In this document: positions 40,013 to 52,406 of the stretch, piece by piece
Numbering within the stretch: the first letter of the stretch is position 1
Layout: each line of letters opens with the position of its first letter
Translations under genes and position numbers: made by a program
DNA from: Enterobacter sp.
GTDB lineage: Bacteria; Pseudomonadota; Gammaproteobacteria; Enterobacterales; Enterobacteriaceae
Reading direction: 5' to 3'
Assembly (NCBI GenBank): GCA_022649305.1
Contig: JALCNW010000007.1
Coordinates: 42,802 to 106,801 of the forward strand
Length of the DNA: 64,000 nt
The notes under the pieces: model-generated
Databases searched by the model: none
What the model saw: the letters and a program-made list of their open reading frames with translations, nothing else
What the model was told of the DNA's origin: nothing

Positions 40013-40876
40013 ATGATCCGCAGTATGACCGCCTACGCCCGGCGTGAAATCAAGGGTAGCTGGGGCAGCGCCACCTGGGAATTGCGCTCGGTAAACCAGC
40101 GCTATCTGGAAACTTATTTCCGTATGCCAGAGCAGTTTCGCAGCCTTGAGCCGGTTGTTCGTGAGCGCATCCGCGCTCGTCTGACCCGCGGTAAAGTAGA
40201 ATGTAACCTGCGTTTCGAGCCGGACGCGAGCGCGCAAGGGGAGCTTATCCTCAACGAAAAACTGGCAAAACAGCTGGTTAATGCGGCGAACTGGGTCAAG
40301 ATGCAGAGCGACGAAGGTGAAATCAACCCGGTTGATATTCTGCGCTGGCCAGGCGTCATGGCTGCGGGCGAGCAGGATCTGGATGCAATTACCACCGAAG
40401 TCCTCGGCGCGCTTGATGGCGCTCTGGACGACTTTATCGTGGCTCGCGAAACCGAAGGTCAGGCGCTAAAAGCGATGATTGAACAACGTCTCGAAGGCGT
40501 TAGCACAGAAGTACTGAAAGTTCGTGCGCATATGCCGGAAGTTCTGCAATGGCAGCGTGACCGTCTGGTCGCCAAGCTAGAAGATGCCGAAGTGCAGCTG
40601 GAAAATACCCGCCTTGAGCAAGAGCTGGTGCTGATGGCGCAGCGTGTTGACGTTGCTGAAGAGCTGGATCGTCTGGAAGCTCACGTTAAAGAAACGTATA
40701 ACATTCTGAAGAAAAAAGAAGCTGTCGGTCGCCGCCTTGATTTCATGATGCAAGAGTTCAACCGTGAGTCGAACACGCTGGCCTCTAAATCTATCAATGC
40801 CGAAGTGACGAACTCTGCCATCGAGCTGAAAGTTCTTATCGAGCAAATGCGCGAGCAGATTCAAAATATTGAGTAA
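40013..40876 (+). CDS. yicC: YicC family endoribonuclease
   Basis: A 287-residue protein of the YicC/YloC family. E. coli YicC is reported to be an endoribonuclease affecting small-RNA stability. The N-terminal MIRSMTAYARREIKGSWGS and the C-terminal segment GRRLDFMMQEFNRESNTLAS...INAEVTNSAIELKVLIEQMREQ are the two conserved ends of the family. It is divergent from rph. A terminator hairpin follows at 40883-40916. Confidence 0.94.
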   Translation: MIRSMTAYARREIKGSWGSATWELRSVNQRYLETYFRMPEQFRSLEPVVRERIRARLTRGKVECNLRFEPDASAQGELILNEKLAKQLVNAANWVKMQSDEGEINPVDILRWPGVMAAGEQDLDAITTEVLGALDGALDDFIVARETEGQALKAMIEQRLEGVSTEVLKVRAHMPEVLQWQRDRLVAKLEDAEVQLENTRLEQELVLMAQRVDVAEELDRLEAHVKETYNILKKKEAVGRRLDFMMQEFNRESNTLASKSINAEVTNSAIELKVLIEQMREQIQNIE

Positions 40877-40882
40877 GCATAA

Positions 40883-40916
40883 GGGTGATTCTCATGAATC
40901 ACCCATTATTTTTTTT
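40883..40916 (+). terminator. Terminator of yicC
   Basis: GGGTGATT at 40883-40890 pairs with AATCACCC at 40897-40904 across a 6-base loop and is followed by ATTATTTTTTTT. The rest of the 201-bp gap to yicG shows no gene; E. coli K-12 has dinD here. Confidence 0.88.
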
Positions 40917-41077
40917 CATGCATTGCACACATTAAATTGCCTGCGTAGTGTGGTCACACAAGCATCAAAGTCGGTTTTTGCCTAAATATTTCTAAGCCAA
41001 ATCCTTTCTCCTTAGAAAATCTCAGTCGAGTTTTCCCTTGCTAAAAGCTACCCTTCCGCCGTTTCTTTGGGGGGAAT

Positions 41078-41695
41078 ATGCTCTTACACATTCTTTATAT
41101 AATCGGTATTACGGCCGAAGCCATGACCGGCGCATTAGCGGCTGGACGTCGACGAATGGATACCTTTGGCGTCATTATTATCGCAACCGCTACGGCGTTG
41201 GGAGGCGGTTCAGTACGCGATATCCTCCTCGGCCATTACCCGCTAGGCTGGGTCAAGAATCCTGAGTACATCATTATCGTGGCGACAGCCGCGGTATTGA
41301 CGACCATATTCGCCCCCGTCATGCCCCATCTGCGTCGCTTATTCCTTGTACTTGACGCATTAGGACTGGTCGTCTTTTCCATTATTGGCGCACAGATCGC
41401 GCTAGATATGGGGGAAGGCCCAATTATCGCCACGATTGCAGCTGTCGTTACCGGCGTATTTGGCGGCGTGTTACGCGACATGTTCTGCAAACGCATTCCC
41501 CTGGTATTTCAGAAAGAGCTGTACGCCGGAGTCTCATTTGCGGCAGCGGTACTTTATATCGCGCTGCAACATTATGTTTCTAATCACGATGTCGTCGTCA
41601 TCTCTACGCTGATGTTTGGTTTTACGGCCCGTATGCTTGCGCTGCGCCTAAAGCTGGGACTGCCCGTGTTCCATTACAAACACAACGCCCACTGA
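41078..41695 (+). CDS. yicG: TRIC-type cation channel family protein
   Basis: A 205-residue membrane protein with about 6-7 hydrophobic segments, built from two copies of a three-helix unit. The paired motifs [11 protein letters not shown] (about 48-58) and [10 protein letters not shown] (about 128-138) are the repeated signature of the UPF0126/TRIC family. The natural substrate in enterobacteria is not established. It has the same length as E. coli YicG and ends two bases before the convergent ligB gene. Confidence 0.93.
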   Translation: MLLHILYIIGITAEAMTGALAAGRRRMDTFGVIIIATATALGGGSVRDILLGHYPLGWVKNPEYIIIVATAAVLTTIFAPVMPHLRRLFLVLDALGLVVFSIIGAQIALDMGEGPIIATIAAVVTGVFGGVLRDMFCKRIPLVFQKELYAGVSFAAAVLYIALQHYVSNHDVVVISTLMFGFTARMLALRLKLGLPVFHYKHNAH

Positions 41696-41697
41696 GT

Positions 41698-43452
<1,755 letters not shown>

Positions 43453-43557
43453 TTATGTGTTGCAGCAAACAGAGAGGAAATCCAGAAATCGGTGCGCAAA
43501 AAACCACAATCCGATGGAAAAAGTGTGACAAAGGCTACGTCACGGAGCGGCTACGTG

Positions 43558-43563
43558 TATAAT
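43558..43563 (+). promoter_or_regulatory. -10 box upstream of gmk
   Basis: A perfect TATAAT lies 47 bases before the gmk start. No good -35 sits 16-18 bases upstream, so the promoter may depend on an extended element or on an activator. Confidence 0.5.
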
Positions 43564-43591
43564 AAGCCCGTATGTAGGACTTCATCGCTAA

Positions 43592-44233
<642 letters not shown>

Positions 44234-44287
44234 ACCCACATTCAGTATCATGCCCAGTCATTTCTTCATCTGTGGAGCATTCAAAGT

Positions 44288-44563
44288 ATGGCACGCGTAA
44301 CTGTTCAGGACGCTGTAGAGAAAATTGGTAACCGTTTTGACCTGGTACTGGTCGCCGCGCGTCGCGCTCGTCAGATGCAGTCCGGCGGTAAAGATCCGCT
44401 GGTACCAGAAGAAAACGATAAAACCACCGTTATCGCGCTGCGTGAAATCGAAGAAGGTCTGATCAACAACCAGATCCTCGACGTACGTGATCGCCAGGAG
44501 CAGCAAGAGCAGGAAGCCGCAGAACTGCAGGCCGTAACCGCTATTGCTGAAGGTCGTCGTTAA
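44288..44563 (+). CDS. rpoZ: RNA polymerase omega subunit
   Basis: A 91-residue subunit that helps assemble and stabilise beta' and forms part of a ppGpp-binding site on the polymerase. [20 protein letters not shown] is essentially the E. coli sequence, with the same length. It is 19 bases upstream of spoT, the enzyme that controls that ligand, forming the conserved rpoZ-spoT-trmH-recG operon. Confidence 0.97.
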   Translation: MARVTVQDAVEKIGNRFDLVLVAARRARQMQSGGKDPLVPEENDKTTVIALREIEEGLINNQILDVRDRQEQQEQEAAELQAVTAIAEGRR

Positions 44564-44582
44564 TTAAACCTGCGGGTCGCCC

Positions 44583-46694
44583 TTGTATCTGTTTGAAAGC
44601 CTGAATCAGCTGATTCAACACTACCTGCCAGAAGACCAAATCAAACGTCTTCAGCAGGCGTATCTCGTTGCACGTGACGCTCACGAGGGCCAAACACGTT
44701 CAAGCGGTGAACCCTATATCACGCACCCGGTAGCGGTGGCTTGCATTCTGGCCGAGATGAAACTCGACTACGAAACGCTTATGGCCGCGCTGCTGCATGA
44801 CGTGATCGAAGATACCCCCGCCACCTACCAGGACATGGAACAGCTGTTTGGCAAAAGCGTTGCCGAGCTGGTGGAAGGGGTCTCTAAGCTTGATAAGCTC
44901 AAATTCCGCGATAAGAAAGAGGCGCAAGCTGAAAACTTTCGCAAGATGATCATGGCGATGGTGCAGGATATCCGCGTCATCCTCATCAAGCTCGCTGACC
45001 GAACCCATAATATGCGCACGCTGGGCTCATTACGCCCGGATAAACGTCGCCGCATTGCCCGCGAAACTCTCGAAATCTATAGCCCGCTGGCGCACCGTTT
45101 AGGTATTCATCACATTAAAACTGAGCTTGAAGAGCTGGGTTTTGAAGCGCTGTACCCAAACCGCTATCGTGTGATCAAAGAGGTGGTGAAAGCCGCGCGT
45201 GGCAACCGTAAAGAGATGATTCAGAAGATCCTCTCTGAAATCGAAGGTCGTTTACAGGAAGCGGGAATACCGTGCCGCGTTAGCGGTCGCGAAAAACACC
45301 TGTATTCTATTTATTGCAAGATGGTACTCAAAGAGCAGCGTTTCCATTCGATCATGGATATCTACGCGTTTCGCGTCATCGTTCATGATTCAGACACCTG
45401 CTATCGCGTGCTGGGTCAGATGCACAGCCTCTACAAACCGCGTCCGGGTCGCGTCAAAGACTACATCGCCATTCCAAAAGCGAACGGCTATCAATCTTTG
45501 CACACCTCGATGATTGGTCCGCACGGTGTGCCGGTTGAAGTGCAAATTCGCACTGAAGACATGGAACAGATGGCGGAAATGGGTGTGGCGGCGCACTGGG
45601 CTTATAAAGAACACGGTGAAACCAGCACTACGGCACAAATCCGCGCGCAGCGCTGGATGCAAAGCCTGTTGGAACTGCAACAGAGCGCCGGTAGTTCGTT
45701 TGAATTTATCGAGAGCGTTAAATCCGATCTCTTCCCGGATGAGATTTACGTTTTCACGCCAGAAGGACGCATTGTCGAACTGCCTGCTGGCGCAACGCCG
45801 GTCGACTTCGCATATGCCGTGCATACCGATATCGGTCATGCCTGCGTTGGCGCTCGCGTCGATCGTCAGCCGTACCCACTGTCACAACCGCTCAGCAGCG
45901 GCCAGACCGTCGAAATAATCACGGCACCGGGTGCGCGTCCAAACGCGGCATGGCTGAACTTTGTGGTCAGCTCCAAAGCCCGAGCCAAGATTCGCCAGTT
46001 ACTGAAAAACCTTAAGCGTGACGATTCCGTCAGCCTCGGACGTCGCTTGCTCAACCACGCGTTGGGCGGTAGCCGTAAACTGGCCGAAATCCCACCAGAG
46101 AATATCCAGCGCGAGCTTGAGCGCATGAAGCTTCCTGTGCTTGACGATCTGCTGGCCGAAATCGGTCTTGGCAATGCGATGAGCGTGGTCGTTGCCAAGA
46201 ACCTGCAACAGGGTGAAGGCTCTACGCTACAACCTTCCTCTCAGGGCCACGGTCATCTGCCAATCAAAGGCGCAGACGGCGTACTGATTACCTTCGCTAA
46301 ATGTTGCCGACCGATTCCTGGCGACCCGATTATCGCGCACGTCAGTCCTGGTAAGGGCCTGGTCATTCACCACGAATCCTGTCGTAACATTCGCGGCTAC
46401 CAGAAAGAGCCTGAGAAATTCATGGCGGTGGAGTGGGATAAAGAGACCGAGCAAGAATTTATCACCGAAATTAAGGTCGATATGTTCAACCATCAGGGTG
46501 CTCTGGCGAACCTGACAGCGGCAATTAACACAGCTTCTTCTAACATTCATAGCTTGAACACAGAAGAGAAAGATGGCCGCGTTTACAGCGCCTTTATCCG
46601 TCTGACCGCCCGTGACCGTGTGCATCTGGCGAACATTATGCGTAAAATTCGCGTTATGCCGGACGTCATTAAAGTCACCCGTAACCGAAACTAG
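44583..46694 (+). CDS. spoT: Bifunctional (p)ppGpp synthetase/hydrolase SpoT
   Basis: Controls the stringent-response alarmone. The 703-residue protein starts at TTG 44583 (MYLFESLNQL), the same kind of start as in E. coli. The N-terminal HD hydrolase domain includes AALLHDVIEDT near 70. The synthetase domain (about 200-330) includes the RVKDYIAIPKANGYQSLH segment. TGS (FTPEGRIVELPAGATPVDFAY), a helical/zinc-finger region (FAKCCRPIPGDPI) and a C-terminal ACT domain follow. All are intact. trmH starts 4 bases after its stop. Confidence 0.97.
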   Translation: MYLFESLNQLIQHYLPEDQIKRLQQAYLVARDAHEGQTRSSGEPYITHPVAVACILAEMKLDYETLMAALLHDVIEDTPATYQDMEQLFGKSVAELVEGVSKLDKLKFRDKKEAQAENFRKMIMAMVQDIRVILIKLADRTHNMRTLGSLRPDKRRRIARETLEIYSPLAHRLGIHHIKTELEELGFEALYPNRYRVIKEVVKAARGNRKEMIQKILSEIEGRLQEAGIPCRVSGREKHLYSIYCKMVLKEQRFHSIMDIYAFRVIVHDSDTCYRVLGQMHSLYKPRPGRVKDYIAIPKANGYQSLHTSMIGPHGVPVEVQIRTEDMEQMAEMGVAAHWAYKEHGETSTTAQIRAQRWMQSLLELQQSAGSSFEFIESVKSDLFPDEIYVFTPEGRIVELPAGATPVDFAYAVHTDIGHACVGARVDRQPYPLSQPLSSGQTVEIITAPGARPNAAWLNFVVSSKARAKIRQLLKNLKRDDSVSLGRRLLNHALGGSRKLAEIPPENIQRELERMKLPVLDDLLAEIGLGNAMSVVVAKNLQQGEGSTLQPSSQGHGHLPIKGADGVLITFAKCCRPIPGDPIIAHVSPGKGLVIHHESCRNIRGYQKEPEKFMAVEWDKETEQEFITEIKVDMFNHQGALANLTAAINTASSNIHSLNTEEKDGRVYSAFIRLTARDRVHLANIMRKIRVMPDVIKVTRNRN

Positions 46695-46698
46695 CCTG

Positions 46699-47388
46699 AT
46701 GAATGCAAATCGTTATGCGCGTATCTGTGAGATGCTCGCCAGGCGTCAGCCTGACCTGACGGTCTGCATGGAGCAGGTTCATAAACCTCATAACGTCTCT
46801 GCTATTGTGCGTACTGCCGATGCCGTGGGCGTGCATGAAGTCCACGCCGTCTGGCCAAACAGCCATCTGCGCACCATGGCCTCCAGCGCCGCAGGCAGCA
46901 ACAGTTGGGTGACGGTGAAAACCCACCCAACGATTAGCGATGCCATATCTCAGCTAAAAGAGTACGGCATGCAGATTCTGGCCACTCACCTGTCTGATAA
47001 AGCCGTTGATTTTCGCGAGATAGATTACACCCGTCCTACCTGCATCCTGATGGGGCAGGAGAAGACGGGGATCACGCCGGAGGCGTTAGATCTGGCGGAT
47101 CGGGATATCATCATCCCTATGATCGGCATGGTGCAATCGTTGAATGTTTCCGTCGCTTCGGCGTTAATCCTGTATGAAGCCCAGCGTCAGCGCCAGAATG
47201 CGGGAATGTACGAACGTAGCAACAGCATGCTGCCGGAAGACGAGCAGCAACGTCTGCTGTTTGAAGGTGGCTATCCGGTGCTGGCTCGCGTCGCGAAACA
47301 GAAAAAAATGCCCTACCCTCACGTCAATGCACAAGGCGAGATTGAAGCCGATGCTGCATGGTGGGCCACCATGCAGTCAGCGAAATAA
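46699..47388 (+). CDS. trmH: tRNA (guanosine(18)-2'-O)-methyltransferase
   Basis: A 229-residue SPOUT enzyme methylating G18 in the D-loop of tRNAs. PHNVSAIVRTADAVGVHEV is motif 1, LMGQEKTGITPEAL motif 2, and IPMIGMVQSLNVSVASALIL motif 3, forming the AdoMet-binding knot. ATG 46699 gives the E. coli N-terminus; 29 additional in-frame codons overlap spoT. recG follows after 2 bases. Confidence 0.96.
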   Translation: MNANRYARICEMLARRQPDLTVCMEQVHKPHNVSAIVRTADAVGVHEVHAVWPNSHLRTMASSAAGSNSWVTVKTHPTISDAISQLKEYGMQILATHLSDKAVDFREIDYTRPTCILMGQEKTGITPEALDLADRDIIIPMIGMVQSLNVSVASALILYEAQRQRQNAGMYERSNSMLPEDEQQRLLFEGGYPVLARVAKQKKMPYPHVNAQGEIEADAAWWATMQSAK

Positions 47389-47390
47389 CC

Positions 47391-49472
47391 ATGAAAGGCC
47401 GCCTGCTGGACGCCATCCCGCTTAATTCACTCACTGGTGTGGGCGCGGCGCAAAGCAGCAAACTGGCTAAAATCGGCCTACACACCGTACAAGATTTACT
47501 CCTGCATCTCCCTTTACGCTACGAAGACCGCACCCAGCTTTACGCCATTGGCGATTTACTCCCTGGCATTTATGCCACCGTGGAAGGCGAGGTCCTGAAC
47601 TCCACGATCACGTTTGGCGGACGCCGAATGATGACCTGCCAAATCAGCGACGGTTCTGGCATCCTGACAATGCGCTTTTTCAACTTCAGCGCGGCGATGA
47701 AAAACAGCCTAGCCAGCGGGAGACGCGTGCTGGCATACGGCGAAGCAAAACGCGGTAAATTTGGCGCGGAGATGATCCACCCGGAATACCGCGTGCAGGG
47801 CGATCTGAGTACACCGGAGTTACAGGAAACGCTGACGCCGGTTTACCCAACCACCGAAGGCATAAAGCAGGCCACGCTGCGTAAGCTTACCGATCAGGCA
47901 CTGGAGCTGCTCGATACCTGCGCCATTACCGAACTGCTGCCACCTGAGCTGGCCCAAGGCTTGATGAGCCTGCCGGAAGCAATACGTACTCTGCACCGTC
48001 CTCCACCGACATTACAGCTTGCCGATTTAGAAACCGGGAAGCATCCCGCTCAACGGCGGCTTATCCTTGAAGAATTACTGGCGCATAACCTGAGCATGCT
48101 GGCGCTTCGCGCTGGCGCGCAGCGTTTTCACGCTCTGGCGTTAAGCGCTCACGATGATTTAAAAGATAAGCTGCTGGCGTCATTACCGTTTAAGCCAACC
48201 GGTGCTCAGGCCAGAGTGACGGCAGAAATAGAACATGACCTGGCGCTCGACGTGCCGATGATGCGCCTTGTGCAGGGCGACGTGGGCTCCGGTAAAACGC
48301 TGGTGGCCGCGCTTGCCGCGCTGCGTGCCATCGCCCACGGCAAGCAGGTGGCGTTAATGGCGCCAACGGAACTGCTCGCCGAGCAGCACGCTAATAACTT
48401 CCGCAGCTGGTTCGAACCGCTGGGCATTGAAGTCGGCTGGCTTGCCGGTAAGCAAAAAGGCAAAGCGCGTCTTGCCCAGCAGGACGCCATTGCCAGCGGC
48501 CAGGTGCAAATGGTGGTCGGTACGCACGCCATCTTCCAGGAACAGGTCCAGTTTAATGGCCTGGCATTAGTGATCATCGATGAACAACACCGTTTTGGCG
48601 TACACCAGCGCCTGGCGCTGCGTGAAAAAGGCCAGCAGCAGGGTTTTCATCCGCACCAGTTGATCATGACCGCGACGCCAATCCCACGCACGCTGGCGAT
48701 GACCGCCTATGCCGATCTGGATACCTCGACGATTGATGAACTACCGCCAGGCCGCACGCCTGTTACCACGGTCGCCATTCCGGATACCCGCCGTAGCGAG
48801 ATTATCGAGCGCGTGCGCAATGCCAGCACTAACGAAAACCGACAGGCCTATTGGGTCTGTACGCTGATTGAAGAGTCGGACCTGCTGGAAGCACAGGCCG
48901 CAGAAGCCACGTGGGAAGAGCTCAAGCTGGCCCTGCCGGAGCTGAACGTCGGGCTGGTACACGGCCGCATGAAGCCTGCTGAAAAACAGGCGGTGATGCA
49001 GTCCTTCAAGCAGGGCGAGCTGCATCTGCTGGTCGCCACCACGGTAATAGAGGTGGGCGTAGACGTTCCTAATGCCAGCCTGATGATTATCGAAAACCCG
49101 GAACGATTGGGTCTTGCGCAACTCCACCAGCTGCGCGGCCGCGTCGGACGTGGATCGGTGGCCTCCCACTGCGTGCTGCTGTTTAAATCCCCGCTTTCCA
49201 AAACCGCACAAATGCGTTTGCAGGTACTGCGCGACAGCAACGACGGCTTTGTCATTGCACAAAAAGATTTGGAGATTCGTGGGCCGGGCGAGCTGCTGGG
49301 CACGCGACAAACGGGGAATGCCGAGTTCAAAGTGGCCGATTTAATGCGCGATCAGGCTATGATCCCCGAAGTTCAACGCCTTGCCCGCCATATTCATGAA
49401 CGCTACCCAGAACAGGCAACGGCGTTAATTGAACGCTGGATGCCGGAAACCGAACGCTATTCCAACGCCTGA
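47391..49472 (+). CDS. recG: ATP-dependent DNA helicase RecG
   Basis: A branch-migration helicase acting on stalled forks, R-loops and Holliday junctions. It has 693 residues as in E. coli. The N-terminal wedge/OB domain (about 1-230) is followed by the superfamily 2 core: Walker A GDVGSGKTLVA near 298, DEQH box IIDEQHRFGV near 396, motif III MTATPIPRT, and VGRGSVASHC motif VI. The C-terminal TRG motif region (GFVIAQKDLEIRGPGELLGTRQTG, read in two parts) is complete. It converges on gltS with a 3-base gap. Confidence 0.97.
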   Translation: MKGRLLDAIPLNSLTGVGAAQSSKLAKIGLHTVQDLLLHLPLRYEDRTQLYAIGDLLPGIYATVEGEVLNSTITFGGRRMMTCQISDGSGILTMRFFNFSAAMKNSLASGRRVLAYGEAKRGKFGAEMIHPEYRVQGDLSTPELQETLTPVYPTTEGIKQATLRKLTDQALELLDTCAITELLPPELAQGLMSLPEAIRTLHRPPPTLQLADLETGKHPAQRRLILEELLAHNLSMLALRAGAQRFHALALSAHDDLKDKLLASLPFKPTGAQARVTAEIEHDLALDVPMMRLVQGDVGSGKTLVAALAALRAIAHGKQVALMAPTELLAEQHANNFRSWFEPLGIEVGWLAGKQKGKARLAQQDAIASGQVQMVVGTHAIFQEQVQFNGLALVIIDEQHRFGVHQRLALREKGQQQGFHPHQLIMTATPIPRTLAMTAYADLDTSTIDELPPGRTPVTTVAIPDTRRSEIIERVRNASTNENRQAYWVCTLIEESDLLEAQAAEATWEELKLALPELNVGLVHGRMKPAEKQAVMQSFKQGELHLLVATTVIEVGVDVPNASLMIIENPERLGLAQLHQLRGRVGRGSVASHCVLLFKSPLSKTAQMRLQVLRDSNDGFVIAQKDLEIRGPGELLGTRQTGNAEFKVADLMRDQAMIPEVQRLARHIHERYPEQATALIERWMPETERYSNA

Positions 49473-49475
49473 TCC

Positions 49476-50678
49476 TCAGGCAAAGATTGGCAACATCAAA
49501 TAGAGTTTAATCACCAGCGCATTGACGATGTCGATGAAGAACGCGCCAACCATCGGCACCACCAGAAACGCGATATGTGAAGGACCAAAACGCTCGGTAA
49601 TAGCCTGCATATTCGCGATAGCCGTTGGAGTTGCCCCCAGACCAAAACCGCAATGCCCCGCTGCCAGCACCGCCGCATCGTAATCTTTACCCATCACACG
49701 CCAGGTCACAAAGATCGCATAAAAAGCCATAAACAGCGTCTGCACGGCAAGAATCGCGAGGATAGGGAGTGCGAGCGAAGCCAGTTCCCATAGCTTAAGG
49801 CTCATCAACGCCATCGCTAAAAAGAGCGACAGGCACACGTTACCCATTACCGACACCGCGCGCTCAAAGACGCGATAGAAACCCGCCATCGACAGACCGT
49901 TGCTCAGCACAACGCCCACGAAGAGTACGCTGACAAACGTCGGCAGTTCGAACGGTGTTCCTGCCAGCCACTGCGCCAAAACCTTACCCACCGTCAGGCA
50001 AATGGCAATAAGAGCGATGGATTCAATAAGCACCAGTGAGGAGATGGTGCGCTCTGCGTCCGGTTTCTCAAACGTCGTCGGCGCCTTTTTATCGTCAGGG
50101 ATCCCTTCCGGTGTGGATGAACGTTTCACCAGATAGCGGGCGACAGGTCCACCAAGCAGCCCGCCCAGCACCAGGCCAAAAGTCGCGCAGGCCATCGCCA
50201 CTTCCGTGGCGCTCTCGAACCCATAGCGCTCTTCAAAAATCTTGCTCCATGCCGCGCCCGTTCCATGACCACCCAGCAGAGTAATGGAGCCTGCCAACAG
50301 GCCCATCAGCGGATCCAGACCAAGGAGATACGACATGCCGATACCAATCGCGTTTTGCATTACCAGCAGCCCAATCACCACCGCCAGGAAAACGCCCAGT
50401 ACCTTTCCCCCTGCCCGCAGGCTTGCCAGGTTGGCATTGAGGCCAATCGTCGCAAAGAAGGCCAGCATCAGCGGATCCCTTAGAGACATATCAAAATCGA
50501 ACTCCAGGTCGATGCTCTTTTTCAGCACCAGCAGGGCCAGCGCCACCACCAGACCGCCCGCGACAGGCTCCGGAATGGTGTATTTCTTCAGGAGCGAGAC
50601 GCCGTTGACCAGCTTGCGCCCCAGCAAAAGGACAAGCGTTGCGGCAACGAGTGTGGATAACGTATCGAGATAAATCAT
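49476..50678 (-). CDS. gltS: Sodium/glutamate symporter
   Basis: An inner-membrane Na+-dependent glutamate importer of 400 residues with two inverted halves of about five helices. The re-entrant loop sequences SGG-type are visible: ITLLGGHGTGAAWS near 155 and LAAGHCGFGLGATPTAIANM near 340; E. coli has LSGGHGTG, so one Ser is Leu here. ATG 50678 matches the family start; 19 in-frame codons upstream lack support. It is divergent from xanP. Confidence 0.95.
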   Translation of the reverse strand: MIYLDTLSTLVAATLVLLLGRKLVNGVSLLKKYTIPEPVAGGLVVALALLVLKKSIDLEFDFDMSLRDPLMLAFFATIGLNANLASLRAGGKVLGVFLAVVIGLLVMQNAIGIGMSYLLGLDPLMGLLAGSITLLGGHGTGAAWSKIFEERYGFESATEVAMACATFGLVLGGLLGGPVARYLVKRSSTPEGIPDDKKAPTTFEKPDAERTISSLVLIESIALIAICLTVGKVLAQWLAGTPFELPTFVSVLFVGVVLSNGLSMAGFYRVFERAVSVMGNVCLSLFLAMALMSLKLWELASLALPILAILAVQTLFMAFYAIFVTWRVMGKDYDAAVLAAGHCGFGLGATPTAIANMQAITERFGPSHIAFLVVPMVGAFFIDIVNALVIKLYLMLPIFA

Positions 50679-50833
50679 GCATGGCTCCTTATTACGTACG
50701 TTGACGTATTCGCCTGGGCTAATGGCGCTCTCCATGAGCTAAGGACAATAAGTCTAATAAACGTCTCGATCTGGTTATAGTCAACGTCATCAACTAACAG
50801 CGGATTATCTGAATTATTTTCACTGGCAATCGT

Positions 50834-50861
50834 TTGCTTTTACCATCTGGTCAGATAAAAT
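50834..50861 (+). promoter_or_regulatory. Sigma-70 promoter of xanP
   Basis: TTGCTT at 50834-50839 and TAAAAT at 50856-50861 are 16 bases apart, 30 bases before the xanP ATG. The 213-bp gltS-xanP gap must also hold the gltS promoter. Confidence 0.65.
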
Positions 50862-50891
50862 GCCCGCTTTTCCACCGTGGGATAGCAGCCG

Positions 50892-52286
50892 ATGTCCGTT
50901 AACGCCATAGAGTCTCCAGATGCGCAACCGATTGCGCAGGTTCAGCATAATAGTGAATTGATTTATCGCCTTGAAGACCGACCGCCTCTGGCGCAGACGG
51001 TATTCGCTGCATCTCAGCACCTGCTGGCGATGTTTGTTGCGGTGATCACTCCAGCCCTGCTGATCTGCCAGGCGCTCGGCTTACCTGCGCAGGATACCCA
51101 GCACATCATCAGCATGTCGCTGTTCGCTTCCGGTGTCGCCTCTATAATTCAAATCAAAGCGTGGGGTCCGGTCGGTTCAGGTTTGCTGTCGATTCAGGGC
51201 ACCAGCTTTAACTTTGTGGCACCACTTATCATGGGCGGAACGGCGCTGAAAACCGGCGGGGCGGATGTCCCGACGATGATGGCGGCACTGTTCGGCACGT
51301 TGATGTTGGCAAGCTGCACCGAAATGGTTATCTCTCGCGTGCTGCACCTGGCGCGCCGGGTGATTACGCCGCTGGTCTCAGGCGTAGTGGTGATGATTAT
51401 CGGCCTGTCGCTGATTCAGGTTGGCCTGACCTCCATCGGTGGCGGCTATGCGGCAATGAGCGATAACACCTTTGGCGCACCGAAAAACCTGCTGCTGGCA
51501 GGCGTGGTGCTGGCAATCATTATTCTGCTAAACCGTCAGCGCAACCCATACCTGCGCGTAGCCTCACTGGTGATTGCGATGGCAGCCGGCTACCTGATGG
51601 CCTGGACGCTGGGCATGCTGCCGGAGAATACCGCGCCGACCAACAGCCCGCTGATCATGGTTCCTACACCGCTGTATTACGGCTTAGGCATTGACTGGAA
51701 CCTGCTATTGCCGCTGATGCTGGTCTTTATGATCACCTCGCTCGAAACCATCGGCGATATCACCGCCACCTCTGACGTGTCTGAACAGCCGGTCTCTGGC
51801 CCGATATATATGAAGCGTCTGAAGGGCGGTGTGCTGGCAAACGGTCTGAATTCGTTTGTCTCCGCGGTGTTCAACACCTTCCCGAACTCCTGTTTCGGAC
51901 AGAACAACGGCGTGATTCAGTTGACTGGCGTTGCCAGCCGCTACGTAGGTTTTGTGGTGGCGCTGATGCTCATCGTGCTGGGCTTGTTCCCGGCGGTCAG
52001 CGGCTTTGTGCAGCATATTCCTGAGCCGGTGCTCGGCGGCGCTACGCTTGTGATGTTTGGTACCATCGCGGCATCCGGCGTGCGTATTGTCTCTCGCGAG
52101 CCCCTGAACCGCCGCGCGATCATGATCATCGCACTGTCACTGGCCGTGGGTCTGGGCGTATCACAGCAGCCGTTGATTTTGCAGTTTGCCCCTGACTGGG
52201 TGAAAAACCTGCTCTCTTCGGGTATCGCTGCTGGCGGTATTACGGCCATTGTTCTGAACCTCGTTTTCCCGCCTGAAAAGAACTGA
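50892..52286 (+). CDS. xanP: Xanthine:proton symporter
   Basis: A 464-residue member of the nucleobase-ascorbate transporter family, importing xanthine with protons in E. coli. About 14 membrane segments are present, with NAT motifs [20 protein letters not shown] near 98-117, [15 protein letters not shown] near 285-300 and [18 protein letters not shown] near 335-352, the last containing the Q-N-x-G-x4-T signature. A strong palindrome follows the stop. Confidence 0.96.
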   Translation: MSVNAIESPDAQPIAQVQHNSELIYRLEDRPPLAQTVFAASQHLLAMFVAVITPALLICQALGLPAQDTQHIISMSLFASGVASIIQIKAWGPVGSGLLSIQGTSFNFVAPLIMGGTALKTGGADVPTMMAALFGTLMLASCTEMVISRVLHLARRVITPLVSGVVVMIIGLSLIQVGLTSIGGGYAAMSDNTFGAPKNLLLAGVVLAIIILLNRQRNPYLRVASLVIAMAAGYLMAWTLGMLPENTAPTNSPLIMVPTPLYYGLGIDWNLLLPLMLVFMITSLETIGDITATSDVSEQPVSGPIYMKRLKGGVLANGLNSFVSAVFNTFPNSCFGQNNGVIQLTGVASRYVGFVVALMLIVLGLFPAVSGFVQHIPEPVLGGATLVMFGTIAASGVRIVSREPLNRRAIMIIALSLAVGLGVSQQPLILQFAPDWVKNLLSSGIAAGGITAIVLNLVFPPEKN

Positions 52287-52294
52287 TTCACCTT

Positions 52295-52321
52295 CACGGC
52301 AGGCAATCAATGCCTGCCGTG
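52295..52321 (+). terminator. Palindrome after xanP (terminator-like, no U tract)
   Basis: CACGGCAGGCA at 52295-52305 and TGCCTGCCGTG at 52311-52321 form a perfect 11-bp stem with a 5-base loop, 8 bases after the xanP stop. No T run follows, so it may protect the 3' end or bind a protein rather than terminate. Confidence 0.6.
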
Positions 52322-52406
52322 ACATCTAAATACACCATTCCCGCCTTGAGCATTGCGCATAAATCGTGCATAACTCCTTTATGTGCGTTTGACGGGATGG
52401 AAGACG